Positions 33,981 to 43,055 of a stretch of 64,000 nucleotides of DNA are shown piece after piece. The notes below the pieces were generated by a model. That model ran no database searches and was not told the origin of the DNA. It saw only the letters and a list, made by a program, of their open reading frames with translations. Source of the stretch: Bacillus pseudomycoides DSM 12442. Its GTDB lineage: Bacteria; Bacillota; Bacilli; Bacillales; Bacillaceae_G. Numbering within the stretch: the stretch's first letter is position 1; each line of letters starts with the position of its first letter. Position numbers and translations under genes: made by a program. The stretch is taken from assembly GCF_000161455.1 (NCBI RefSeq), contig NZ_CM000745.1:2935064-2999063 (forward strand). The letters run 5' to 3'.

Positions 33981-35981
33981 ATGTCACATTCAATCGAACA
34001 ACTTTCTATCAACACGATTCGCACATTATCCATTGATGCGATTGAAAAAGCAAACTCTGGTCACCCAGGAATGCCAATGGGTGCAGCACCAATGGCTTAT
34101 ACATTATGGACGCAATTTATGAAACATAATCCAAATAACCCAACGTGGTTTAACCGCGATCGTTTCGTATTATCTGCAGGCCATGGTTCAATGTTATTAT
34201 ACAGCCTACTTCATCTATCTGGTTACGACGTAACAATGGATGATTTAAAGAATTTCCGTCAATGGGGAAGCAAAACTCCAGGACATCCTGAGTATGGTCA
34301 CACAGCAGGCGTAGATGCAACAACTGGTCCGCTTGGACAAGGTATTTCGACAGCTGTTGGTATGGCAATGGCTGAGAGACATTTAGCAGCGAAGTATAAC
34401 CGTGATGCATACAATGTAGTTGACCATTATACATACGCAATTTGCGGTGATGGCGATTTAATGGAAGGCGTTTCTGCTGAAGCATCTTCATTAGCTGCTC
34501 ACTTAGGATTAGGTCGACTTGTTGTATTATACGATTCTAATGATATTTCATTAGATGGTGATTTAAATCGTTCATTCTCTGAAAGTGTAGAAGATCGTTA
34601 TAAAGCATATGGTTGGCAAGTAATCCGTGTTGAGGATGGAAACGATGTTGCAGCAATTGCGAAAGCAATTGAGGAAGCGAAAGCTGACGAAAAACGCCCA
34701 ACGCTAATCGAAGTAAGAACAACAATCGGTTTCGGTTCTCCAAACAAATCAGGAAAATCAGCTTCACACGGTTCTCCACTAGGTGTAGACGAAACAAAAT
34801 TAACAAAAGAAGCGTATGCTTGGACAGCTGAACAAGACTTCCATGTATCAGAAGAAGTATATGATAACTTCCGTAAAACGGTACAAGATGTTGGCGAAAC
34901 AGCTCAAGCTGAGTGGAACACAATGCTTGGTGAATACGCACAAACATATCCAGAATTAGCAAATGAATTACAAACAGCGATGAAGGGTCTTCTTCCAGAA
35001 GGTTGGGATCAAAACTTACCAACTTATGAATTAGGATCAAAAACAGCAACTCGTTCTTCTTCAGGTACTGTAATTAACGCGATTGCAGAAGCGGTACCAT
35101 CATTCTTTGGTGGATCTGCAGACCTTGCTGGTTCTAACAAAACATACATGAATAACGAAAAAGACTTTACAAGAGCTGACTACAGCGGTAAAAATATTTG
35201 GTACGGTGTACGTGAGTTCGCGATGGGTGCAGCAATGAACGGTATCGCACTTCATGGCGGCTTAAAAACTTACGGTGGTACGTTCTTCGTATTCTCTGAT
35301 TACTTACGTCCAGCAATCCGTCTTGCAGCATTAATGCAATTGCCTGTAACATATGTGTTTACACATGACAGTATCGCTGTTGGTGAAGATGGTCCAACAC
35401 ATGAACCGGTCGAGCAGTTAGCGGCGCTTCGTGCAATGCCAAATGTATCTGTTATTCGTCCTGCTGACGGTAACGAGTCTGTTGCAGCTTGGAAGTTAGC
35501 TTTAGGGTCTACAAACACACCAACTGCATTAATTTTAACTCGTCAAGATCTTCCAACATTAGAAGGTGCAAAAGACGATACCTATGAAAAAGTTGCAAAA
35601 GGAGCGTATGTAATTTCTGCAAGCAAGAAAGAAATTGCTGATGTAATCTTACTTGCAACTGGTTCTGAAGTAAGCTTAGCGATTGAAGCGCAAAAAGCAT
35701 TAGCAGAAGATGGTGTTGATGCAGCTGTTGTCAGCATGCCATCTATGGATCGCTTTGAAGCGCAATCTGCTGAATATAAAGAATCTGTATTACCAAAAGC
35801 AGTAACAAAACGTTTCGCAATTGAAATGGGTGCGACTTTCGGATGGCACCGTTACGTTGGTCTTGAAGGAGATGTACTAGGTATCGATACATTCGGTGCT
35901 TCTGCTCCTGGTGAAAAGATCATGGAAGAGTATGGATTCACTGTAGAAAATGTTGTTCGTAAAGTAAAAGAAATGCTTTAA
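33981..35981 (+). CDS. tkt: Transketolase
   Basis: Thiamine-diphosphate enzyme of the pentose phosphate pathway. The ATG at 33981 after GAAGGGAAG gives 666 residues, as in B. subtilis. The N-terminal substrate-binding SGHPGMPMG, the ThDP motif GDGDLMEGVSAEASSLAAH and the pyrimidine-domain segment THDSIAVGEDGPTHEP are present. The order ynzC...tkt-sirA-yneF follows B. subtilis, interrupted by three genes. Confidence 0.97.
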   Translation: MSHSIEQLSINTIRTLSIDAIEKANSGHPGMPMGAAPMAYTLWTQFMKHNPNNPTWFNRDRFVLSAGHGSMLLYSLLHLSGYDVTMDDLKNFRQWGSKTPGHPEYGHTAGVDATTGPLGQGISTAVGMAMAERHLAAKYNRDAYNVVDHYTYAICGDGDLMEGVSAEASSLAAHLGLGRLVVLYDSNDISLDGDLNRSFSESVEDRYKAYGWQVIRVEDGNDVAAIAKAIEEAKADEKRPTLIEVRTTIGFGSPNKSGKSASHGSPLGVDETKLTKEAYAWTAEQDFHVSEEVYDNFRKTVQDVGETAQAEWNTMLGEYAQTYPELANELQTAMKGLLPEGWDQNLPTYELGSKTATRSSSGTVINAIAEAVPSFFGGSADLAGSNKTYMNNEKDFTRADYSGKNIWYGVREFAMGAAMNGIALHGGLKTYGGTFFVFSDYLRPAIRLAALMQLPVTYVFTHDSIAVGEDGPTHEPVEQLAALRAMPNVSVIRPADGNESVAAWKLALGSTNTPTALILTRQDLPTLEGAKDDTYEKVAKGAYVISASKKEIADVILLATGSEVSLAIEAQKALAEDGVDAAVVSMPSMDRFEAQSAEYKESVLPKAVTKRFAIEMGATFGWHRYVGLEGDVLGIDTFGASAPGEKIMEEYGFTVENVVRKVKEML

Positions 35982-35990
35982 TGGTTTGTG

Positions 35991-36019
35991 AAAAATCTCT
36001 CCGGCATGGAGAGATTTTT
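35991..36019 (+). terminator. tkt terminator
   Basis: AAAAATCTCTCC / GGAGAGATTTTT perfect stem, loop GGCAT. Confidence 0.9.
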
Positions 36020-36137
36020 CTATGTAAATGAGTTTATTCGACAGAAAAAGTTTTTTCTTTCTCCGTAGTCAGACAATCATTGCATATTTTCTTCTATATA
36101 ATGAAGAGAAAAGGTTGTCCAGAGCGGGAGGGAAAGT

Positions 36138-36578
36138 ATGAAAACGTATGAATTGTATTTAATTCAAGAAGATGTTGCGAAGGCATACTTTGGTCGGGAG
36201 TATTTGTTTTTCGATTTATTTGCTCGATTTTCAGAATCTGATTCCCTTTCGGAAAAGAAAGTGTTATATAAGCAGATGATGTATATTACGACACCATTAC
36301 AAGTAATGAGAATTCACCATAAATTAGAACAGGTTTTACGTAGTTTTGGGAAGTATAATAGAACACATCATACGCACATGCTTTATACTGGGGCAGAATA
36401 CGGCGAAATAACGGTGAAATCACAATATATTCAAATGAGTACATCCGGAAATGTGTCGATGGAAACGACTTTCTTTGAGGTTCTCAGGAAATGCGAATTG
36501 ACATTTTTAGCAATGGATTATGAAAATAAAAAGTATGGTTGGTTAAATCCTCTGAAACAAGCACGAACATATGTGTAA
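36138..36578 (+). CDS. sirA: Sporulation inhibitor of replication SirA (YneE)
   Basis: 146 residues. The N-terminal YELYLIQEDVAKAYFGREYL and the downstream LTFLAMDYENKKYGWLNPL resemble SirA. In B. subtilis SirA binds domain I of DnaA and blocks new rounds of replication as cells enter sporulation; its gene is under Spo0A control. I could not pick out a clear Spo0A box. Position between tkt and yneF supports the call. Confidence 0.9.
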   Translation: MKTYELYLIQEDVAKAYFGREYLFFDLFARFSESDSLSEKKVLYKQMMYITTPLQVMRIHHKLEQVLRSFGKYNRTHHTHMLYTGAEYGEITVKSQYIQMSTSGNVSMETTFFEVLRKCELTFLAMDYENKKYGWLNPLKQARTYV

Positions 36579-36656
36579 AAAATGTCGAATACAATCTTGT
36601 CTTATTGAAAAGGTTTTAGTACACTGTAAGGTAGACAACATGAAGGAGGAAAATAT

Positions 36657-36878
36657 ATGTCAATTTGGGTAGTTGTTCTAGTGGGCGTATTAGCACTAGT
36701 AGCAGGCGTGGCGTTAGGATTTTTCATCGCCCGCAAATATATGATGAATTACTTACAAAAAAATCCACCAATCAATGAACAAATGTTAAAAATGATGATG
36801 ATGCAAATGGGACAAAAACCATCCCAAAAGAAAATCAATCAAATGATGAGCGCAATGAACAAACAACAAATGAAATAA
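36657..36878 (+). CDS. yneF: UPF0154 membrane protein YneF
   Basis: 73 residues: one N-terminal membrane helix (VVVLVGVLALVAGVALGFF) followed by a Lys/Met-rich cytoplasmic tail (KMMMMQMGQKPSQKKINQMM) typical of UPF0154. The ribosome site is AAGGAGG. Function unknown, conserved next to sirA. Confidence 0.95.
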   Translation: MSIWVVVLVGVLALVAGVALGFFIARKYMMNYLQKNPPINEQMLKMMMMQMGQKPSQKKINQMMSAMNKQQMK

Positions 36879-36883
36879 GCGCT

Positions 36884-36918
36884 AAAGGGGGCACTCGATA
36901 AGAGTGTCCTTTTCTTTT
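36884..36918 (+). terminator. yneF terminator
   Basis: AAAGGGGGCACTC / GAGTGTCCTTTTC hairpin followed by TTTT. Confidence 0.8.
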
Positions 36919-37003
36919 GGAAAACTTTAGTGTTTAAAACTTTTAAAAATTCTGTATTTTTGATAAACTGAAAACATCGCTCATTTCAAGGGAGGGGGAT
37001 ATA

Positions 37004-38755
37004 ATGAAGGTATTTTTTAATTTAGCGTGGTTTTTTAAACAAGAAAAACGGGCGTACATAACGGGAATTATTTTGTTATTTGGTGTAGCACTTCTTGAGC
37101 TTGTTGCACCAAAAGTAATTGGAGTTGTTGTAGACCAAATTAATAACCAAACGCTAACATCTGAAAAGTTGTTACAATGGGTTGTTCTTTTAGTAGTTGT
37201 CGGGATTACAATGTATATATTACGTTACATATGGCGTATTATGATTTTTGGGTCTTCTTTAAAGCTCGCGCGCCAATTACGAAAGAAATTATATGAACAT
37301 TTTACAAACATGAGTCCATCTTTTTATCAATCACATCGTACAGGGGACTTAATGGCCCATGCAACGAATGATATTCAAGCAATCCAACAGACAGCTGGAG
37401 CGGGCGTTTTGACGCTTGTTGATTCGTTAGCCGTAGGTGGATGCGTGCTAGTGGCTATGGGGTTTACGATTAGTTGGAAGTTAACATTGTTAAGTTTAAT
37501 CCCAATGCCGATTGTAGCGATTTCAACTAATTATTATGGTACTTTATTACACAGACGTTTTCATAAAGCACAGCAAGCGTTTTCTGAGATCAATGATAAA
37601 GTACAAGAAAGTATGAGTGGAATGAAGGTGATTCGCTCAATTGGTCAAGAAAAGGAAGATTTGCAAGCATTCCGAAAAAAGTCAGAAGATGTTGTGCATA
37701 AAAATATGTTAGTTGCGCGTATCGATTCATTATTTGATCCAACAATTTCTCTTATTGTCGGTTTTTCATTCTTAATCGCTGTGTGCTATGGATCACTATT
37801 AGTTGTTCGCGGAGAACTGACAGTTGGTGAGTTAATTACATTTACAACATATTTAGGGACGCTTGTTTGGCCGATGCTCGCATTTGGTTGGCTGTTTAAT
37901 ATTATGGAACGTGGTCGTGCTTCATATGACCGTGTGGAAAAAATATTATCTCAAACTTCAGATGTTGTGAACAAAGATGGAGCGGTACATAAAGAGGCAA
38001 GCGGTGATATAACGTTTGCAATTGATACATTTTCCTATAAGAAAAATGAAACTCTCCATTTAGAAGATATTCATTTCACACTGAAAAAGGGTGAAACATT
38101 AGGTATTGTTGGCCGCACTGGTGCAGGGAAAACGACATTGTTAAAATGTTTAATCAGGGAATATGATCATTTTAATGGATCGCTGCAAGTTGGTGGGAAA
38201 GATATTCGTGATATGACGCTGCATGGCGTTCGATCTGCTATTTCGTATGTTCCTCAAGACCATTTCCTATTTTCAGCAAGTATAGGGGAAAATATTGCAT
38301 TTGGAAAGGCTGATGCTACATATAAAGAAATTGCATGTGCTGCTGATATTGCTTGTATTCATGATGATATTGTTCAATTTCCAGAAGGATACGATACGGT
38401 AGTAGGGGAACGAGGAGTGTCTTTATCAGGTGGGCAAAAACAAAGGATTTCTATTGCACGTGCTTTACTAACGAATGCTGAAATTTTAATTTTAGATGAT
38501 TGTTTATCAGCAGTTGATGCAAAGACAGAAGAAACAATTTTAACAGCGCTGAAACGAGAAAGAGAGCAAAAAACAACGATTATTACAGCACATCGGTTAA
38601 GTGCCATTCAACATGCAAATCTTATTCTTGTTGTTGATGAAGGAAAAATTGTAGAGCGTGGTACACATGAACAACTAATGAGGCAAGAAGGTTGGTATAA
38701 AGAGATGTATGAAAGCCAGCAGTTAGAAGCGTTAGTTGAGAAGGGAGGCATATAA
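37004..38755 (+). CDS. ABC multidrug exporter half-transporter, degenerate Walker B (YheI/BmrC-like)
   Basis: 583 residues: six membrane helices (1-310) and a nucleotide-binding domain. Walker A GRTGAGKTT, signature LSGGQKQRI and Walker B ILILDDCLSAVD are present, with Asp where the catalytic Glu is usual. With its partner, whose signature is altered instead, it forms one weak and one active ATP site. The two genes overlap by one base (TAATG). Homologues export drugs; expression of B. subtilis bmrCD depends on translation-inhibiting antibiotics. Confidence 0.9.
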   Translation: MKVFFNLAWFFKQEKRAYITGIILLFGVALLELVAPKVIGVVVDQINNQTLTSEKLLQWVVLLVVVGITMYILRYIWRIMIFGSSLKLARQLRKKLYEHFTNMSPSFYQSHRTGDLMAHATNDIQAIQQTAGAGVLTLVDSLAVGGCVLVAMGFTISWKLTLLSLIPMPIVAISTNYYGTLLHRRFHKAQQAFSEINDKVQESMSGMKVIRSIGQEKEDLQAFRKKSEDVVHKNMLVARIDSLFDPTISLIVGFSFLIAVCYGSLLVVRGELTVGELITFTTYLGTLVWPMLAFGWLFNIMERGRASYDRVEKILSQTSDVVNKDGAVHKEASGDITFAIDTFSYKKNETLHLEDIHFTLKKGETLGIVGRTGAGKTTLLKCLIREYDHFNGSLQVGGKDIRDMTLHGVRSAISYVPQDHFLFSASIGENIAFGKADATYKEIACAADIACIHDDIVQFPEGYDTVVGERGVSLSGGQKQRISIARALLTNAEILILDDCLSAVDAKTEETILTALKREREQKTTIITAHRLSAIQHANLILVVDEGKIVERGTHEQLMRQEGWYKEMYESQQLEALVEKGGI

Positions 38756-40518
38756 TGGCTGAGAAAAAAAGAAGCGATTTATGGCGATTACTTTCTTATA
38801 TGAAACCATATAAAGGCTTATTGTCACTAGCATTTCTATTTCTAGTTGGTGCAACTGTTACAGAAATGATGGGTCCGTTTTTAATTAAACAGTTTCTTGA
38901 TGAACATTTAGTTCCCCGTAACTTTGAACAATCAGCACTTGTAACCTTATTTGTTGTATATATGATTGCTCATTTATTAAAGGTTTTATTTACGTATTTA
39001 AATTTATTATATTTCCAAAATATAGCTTTCAAAATTGTGCAAGATATGCGAGTGGAAGTGTATGAACATGTACAACGGTTGTCATTAAGCTTTTTTGACC
39101 GTACACCAATTGGTACTCTCGTATCTCGTATAACAAATGATACAGAAGCAATTAAAGATTTCTATGTGAGTGTGTTATCAACATTTGTAAAAAATGTAGT
39201 GTTTTTAATTGGAATTTTAGTGGCTATGTTTTTACTTAATGTGAAACTTACATTGTTTTCTCTTTTATTAATACCAATTATGTTGACGATTATGACCATG
39301 TATCGAAGGAAAAGCTCTGTTTTTTATTTAGAACTTCGCAATCAATTAAGTATTTTAAATGCAAGGCTTAATGAATCGATTCAAGGGATGAACATTGTGC
39401 AAGTGTTTCGTCAAGAAAAACGGATGCGAAAAGAATTTGAAGAAGTGAATAATAAGCATTACAGTGCTGGGCGCCGTACGTTAAAATTAGATGCATTGTT
39501 TTTACGACCGGCAACAGATCTTGTTCATATTGTGGCGATTGCATTGGTGCTCGCATTATTTGGAATTGACGCTTTGAATAGTCCAGTTGAAGTTGGGGTA
39601 TTATATGCTTTTGTTAACTATATTCATCGTTTTTTCCAACCTGTAAATGAAATGATGATGAAATTATCTTTCTTCCAACAAGCACTTGTTTCTTCATCAC
39701 GTGTTTTTCATTTGATGGATGAAAAAGATTTAGCGCCTGTTCAACAAGGGAATGGAGAGCCGAAAGTACATGAAGGAGAAATTGAATTTAAAGATGTTAC
39801 ATTTTCATACGACGGAAAACGTGATGTTTTAAAAAATGTATCTTTTCATGTAAAACCTGGGCAAACAGTTGCTTTTGTTGGGCATACCGGAAGTGGGAAA
39901 AGTACAATTATGAACTTGTTGATGCGGTTTTATGATATTAAAGCGGGTCATATTTTAATAGACGGTGTAAACTTAGAAAAGTTTGAAGAGAAGGAAATTC
40001 GAAAGAGAATTGGGCTCGTATTGCAAGATGCCTTCTTGTTTGCCGGAAATGTGAAACAAAACATTCGCATGTATAATGAAAGTATTACGGATGAAGAAAT
40101 AAAAGAAGCAGCACGTTTTGTTCAAGCAAATACGTTTATTGAAAAGTTACCAGAACAGTATGATACAGAAGTAGTAGAAAGGGGAGCGGCATTCTCAAGT
40201 GGACAAAGGCAACTCATCGCGTTTGCTAGAACGATTGCGACAAATCCGAAAGTATTGGTATTAGATGAAGCAACGGCCAATATTGATACAGAAACGGAAG
40301 AGGCCATTCAAACAGCGTTGCAGCGTATGCGAAAAGGTAGAACAACAATTGCGATTGCACATCGCTTATCTACTATTCAAGATTCTGACCAAATCTTTGT
40401 TATGCATGATGGAGAAATTATAGAAAGAGGAACACATCAAGAGTTACTGAGTAAGCAAGGGTTATATTACAATATGTATTTACTTCAGAATAAAGGAAGC
40501 CTTCAGAAAGCCTTGTAG
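38755..40518 (+). CDS. ABC multidrug exporter half-transporter, canonical Walker B (YheH/BmrD-like)
   Basis: 587 residues: six membrane helices and a nucleotide-binding domain. Walker A GHTGSGKST, Walker B VLVLDEATANID with the catalytic Glu, but signature FSSGQRQ instead of LSGGQ. Translation is coupled to the previous gene. Its last 40 bases have a diverged second copy at 42739, so the present C-terminus (NKGSLQKAL) may come from a recombination event. Confidence 0.9.
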   Translation: MAEKKRSDLWRLLSYMKPYKGLLSLAFLFLVGATVTEMMGPFLIKQFLDEHLVPRNFEQSALVTLFVVYMIAHLLKVLFTYLNLLYFQNIAFKIVQDMRVEVYEHVQRLSLSFFDRTPIGTLVSRITNDTEAIKDFYVSVLSTFVKNVVFLIGILVAMFLLNVKLTLFSLLLIPIMLTIMTMYRRKSSVFYLELRNQLSILNARLNESIQGMNIVQVFRQEKRMRKEFEEVNNKHYSAGRRTLKLDALFLRPATDLVHIVAIALVLALFGIDALNSPVEVGVLYAFVNYIHRFFQPVNEMMMKLSFFQQALVSSSRVFHLMDEKDLAPVQQGNGEPKVHEGEIEFKDVTFSYDGKRDVLKNVSFHVKPGQTVAFVGHTGSGKSTIMNLLMRFYDIKAGHILIDGVNLEKFEEKEIRKRIGLVLQDAFLFAGNVKQNIRMYNESITDEEIKEAARFVQANTFIEKLPEQYDTEVVERGAAFSSGQRQLIAFARTIATNPKVLVLDEATANIDTETEEAIQTALQRMRKGRTTIAIAHRLSTIQDSDQIFVMHDGEIIERGTHQELLSKQGLYYNMYLLQNKGSLQKAL

Positions 40519-40545
40519 TATTAAGGTTTTGAAGGCCTCTTTTTT
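40499..40545 (+). terminator. Exporter operon terminator overlapping the coding end
   Basis: GCCTTC...AAGCCTT / AAGGTTTTGAAGGC imperfect hairpin then TCTTTTTTATT. The left arm is inside the last codons of the transporter gene. Confidence 0.7.
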
Positions 40546-40588
40546 ATTCTTTTAAAAATGATCACATTGCTGTAATTTCTGTTACGCC

Positions 40589-40840
40589 TCACATACTGAA
40601 TTCGTAATGATATTCTGTTCTTTCAATACATACACCAACTTCTAAATCATCTCCAACTAATATAAAATCTTCATCATACAAATTATAACTTCTTTTTCTA
40701 GTGGGTTTTCTTAACTCAGTATTATTACCGATAAAATCTGTAAGTTTGTTGTTGAGAAACATTTGTACTATTGATGAATGAAAGGAATTAAGGAGCGTAG
40801 GAAGAATATCGTTTATAAAGAATAAGACGATGCTGTCAAA
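40589..40840 (-). pseudogene. C-terminal remnant of an unknown protein
   Basis: An 83-codon open segment without a start at its 5' end: VLFFINDILPTLLNSFHSS, then FIGNNTELRKPTRKR and FILVGDDLEVGVCIE. The first ATG is only at 40762, with no ribosome site. It is preceded by a stop. It looks like the end of a once longer gene, perhaps of the immunity-protein type; I do not recognise the family. Confidence 0.5.
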
Positions 40841-40983
40841 TTATCATACTTATTAATGGAATAAATATGAATCTTAGAAACTTTAGAAGAAAATGAGATT
40901 TGGAAATAATAGCAGTTATTGTATTGCAACAGCATAGCAATCTATAAACTCTGCGTCATCTTTCTAAAAAAGGAGGGAGTATT

Positions 40984-42591
40984 ATGCAAGCGTTGTTTAA
41001 AAGATGTATGGTGTTGATTGCTGCATTCATTTTACTGGTTACTTCTGTTGGTGGTATTGCAACTGCTGAGACCAATGCTACGCCAATTTATAGGGAGATG
41101 CTTCCACCGAAAGAAACATTCAATCCAGGAGATTGGTTTTTAGGTGAGAAGCCTTTAAATTATGATGAAAATAGGCCACCTATTGTTTTTGTGCAAGGGA
41201 GAAATGGAAGTGCGGATAGTTGGTATGGAAAAACAGTTTATCACGATGCAAACGATATGTATGATTATGCTTATCGTGCAGGATATCAAACTGTGTTTGT
41301 TCAACTATATGATGCAGCTGGGAAGGGATCTGCAAGTCAGTGGGATAATGGCAAATTGTTGGCTGCAAAGCTAGAAGAGATTTATAATCATTTTGGTAAA
41401 AAAGTGAATATTGTGGCTCATAGTAAAGGTGGAATTGACACTCAAGCAGCACTCATTCAATATGGTGCGAATCGTTTTGTAGGAAAAGTCATTACACTGG
41501 CTTCGCCGCATTATGGATCAAATTTAGCAGACTTATCGTATAGTTGGTGGGCTGGTTGGCTGGCTTCATTACTCGGACAAAGAGACGATGGCACTTATTC
41601 TTTACAAACAGGTGAAATGGCACAATTTCGTTCTGTAATAGATAACAATCCAAATGTTAAATTAAATCGTTACTATACAGTTGCAGGTACAAGTTGGGGA
41701 CCGGCTTTCTCTGCTCTATCTTTAGGTGGGCTATACCTTTCCGCGTATGGCTCCAATGATGGATTAGTGAATGAATGGAGTGCAAAATTACCTTATGGAA
41801 CACACTTATTTACCGATTCTAGATTTGATCATGATGATATACGAAAAGGTTCGGCGGTGTTTTCTCGAATTGAACCGTATTTACGTACTTCTACCGCCAC
41901 GTTCGTTCCTTATACTTCAAATAATAATGCTAGAGAACTTGTTAATGATTTAAATACTACTTCTAATCAAACCGTTTTAGGTGGAGAACTAATACAGAAT
42001 AAATGGATTGATCAAACGTTTGCTGTAGATACAAAAACAGAGGGCGTTGTCTCGGTGTTAACAGCATCTTCAGAAGTGAAAATACAACTTATTTCTCCGT
42101 CGGGAAAAGTATATACAAACGAAGATAGTAAGGTCACGATAGGAGATGAAACTTCCTACTTTAAGGGTGCGTCTATTCGGACATTTAAAATAAATCGAAT
42201 GGAAATAGGGGAATGGCATGTTAAACTAATGACAGCACATGCAAAAGATGCTTATATGATTGTTAGTGATTATAAACAAAAAGCACCGTTTACTTTGAAA
42301 ATGCCAGGGAAAATCAAAGCTGATAAAGTTGAATTTCAATTGAAACAATCTACTAAAGAACTAGGAAAACAAGAGGATCTTTCTTTCACTGTCCGAGTTG
42401 TTGATCGAGAAGGGAATTTAGTATCGCAATCGAATCAGTTGCAAAGGTTAGATGAGGCTGCATTCACAGGCCTTTTGAATCATATTAAAAAGTCAGATGT
42501 ATATAATGTGACGATTGATATTAAAGGTATTAACTCAGAAGGTAAAGCTTATACTCGTACGATTGTACGTTCGGTGTATATTGAAAAATAA
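40984..42591 (+). CDS. Secreted lipase/esterase (alpha/beta hydrolase)
   Basis: 535 residues with signal peptide (about 1-28, cleavage near IATAET). The hydrolase domain has VFVQGRNGSADSWYG near the oxyanion site, nucleophile Ser in VAHSKGGIDT, a likely Asp in GSNDGLVN and His in DHDDI. The C-terminal 200 residues are beta-rich and resemble a YVTN/pre-peptidase-like extension. AAAAAAGGAGGGAG is a strong ribosome site. It is flanked by gene remnants and the duplicated exporter tail, so it was possibly inserted here. Confidence 0.88.
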   Translation: MQALFKRCMVLIAAFILLVTSVGGIATAETNATPIYREMLPPKETFNPGDWFLGEKPLNYDENRPPIVFVQGRNGSADSWYGKTVYHDANDMYDYAYRAGYQTVFVQLYDAAGKGSASQWDNGKLLAAKLEEIYNHFGKKVNIVAHSKGGIDTQAALIQYGANRFVGKVITLASPHYGSNLADLSYSWWAGWLASLLGQRDDGTYSLQTGEMAQFRSVIDNNPNVKLNRYYTVAGTSWGPAFSALSLGGLYLSAYGSNDGLVNEWSAKLPYGTHLFTDSRFDHDDIRKGSAVFSRIEPYLRTSTATFVPYTSNNNARELVNDLNTTSNQTVLGGELIQNKWIDQTFAVDTKTEGVVSVLTASSEVKIQLISPSGKVYTNEDSKVTIGDETSYFKGASIRTFKINRMEIGEWHVKLMTAHAKDAYMIVSDYKQKAPFTLKMPGKIKADKVEFQLKQSTKELGKQEDLSFTVRVVDREGNLVSQSNQLQRLDEAAFTGLLNHIKKSDVYNVTIDIKGINSEGKAYTRTIVRSVYIEK

Positions 42592-42738
42592 AAAGTATGG
42601 AGGTATTACAGTTTAAAGCTTATTTTATGATTCAATTATTGAGTATATTCTTTTCAAAAAGATATAGGAATATGGAAAGAAAATGGATTATAGTAAATAA
42701 TCAGGTCTAAATGTAGTAAGGCAAAGAATTATAAATTA

Positions 42739-42816
42739 AAATATATATTTACTTCAAAATATAAGAGGTCTTCAGGAAAAACTGCGAGAACAAGGTTTTC
42801 CTGAAGGCTTTTTTAT
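42739..42816 (+). repeat. Diverged second copy of the exporter gene's 3' end plus terminator
   Basis: In one frame it reads YLLQN..GLQEKLREQGFPEGF, compared with YLLQNKGSLQKAL at the end of the transporter gene. It ends in the hairpin CTTCAGGAAAA / TTTTCCTGAAG followed by GCTTTTTT. It may be the displaced original end of the transporter gene, with the lipase segment inserted between. Confidence 0.55.
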
Positions 42817-42842
42817 ACTATCATATCTGATTATCGATATTT

Positions 42843-42959
42843 TTACTCTACTTTTAAAAATTCAATATGTATTCTATCAACTTCAATTTCAACATATTTG
42901 TTAAACCATTTGCTATATTCCGAGAGATACCCATCGCTATCTGTGAAAAGTATATCCAA
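42843..42959 (-). pseudogene. Short C-terminal gene fragment
   Basis: 38 codons, LDILFTDSDGYLSEYSKWF, then VEIEVDRIHIEFLKVE, directly after a stop codon and without ribosome site. Amino acid composition looks coding. Probably another remnant like 40589-40840. The rest of 42592-43055 shows nothing further. Confidence 0.4.
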
Positions 42960-43055
42960 ATTTTACAGAGAGTTATTTTAATACGTAGTATAATAGAATA
43001 AAATTGATTTTAAAAGTTTAGGTAATATTTTACTAAGCCATAAAGGAGAAAAAAG

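Noticed and set aside
34150..35049. Long minus-strand frames opposite transketolase
   Set aside because: Shadows of the tkt coding sequence: Leu/His-rich composition, no ribosome sites, on the opposite strand of a well-identified gene.
40860..40980. PlcR box upstream of the lipase gene
   Set aside because: No sequence matching TATGNANNNNTNCATA could be found.
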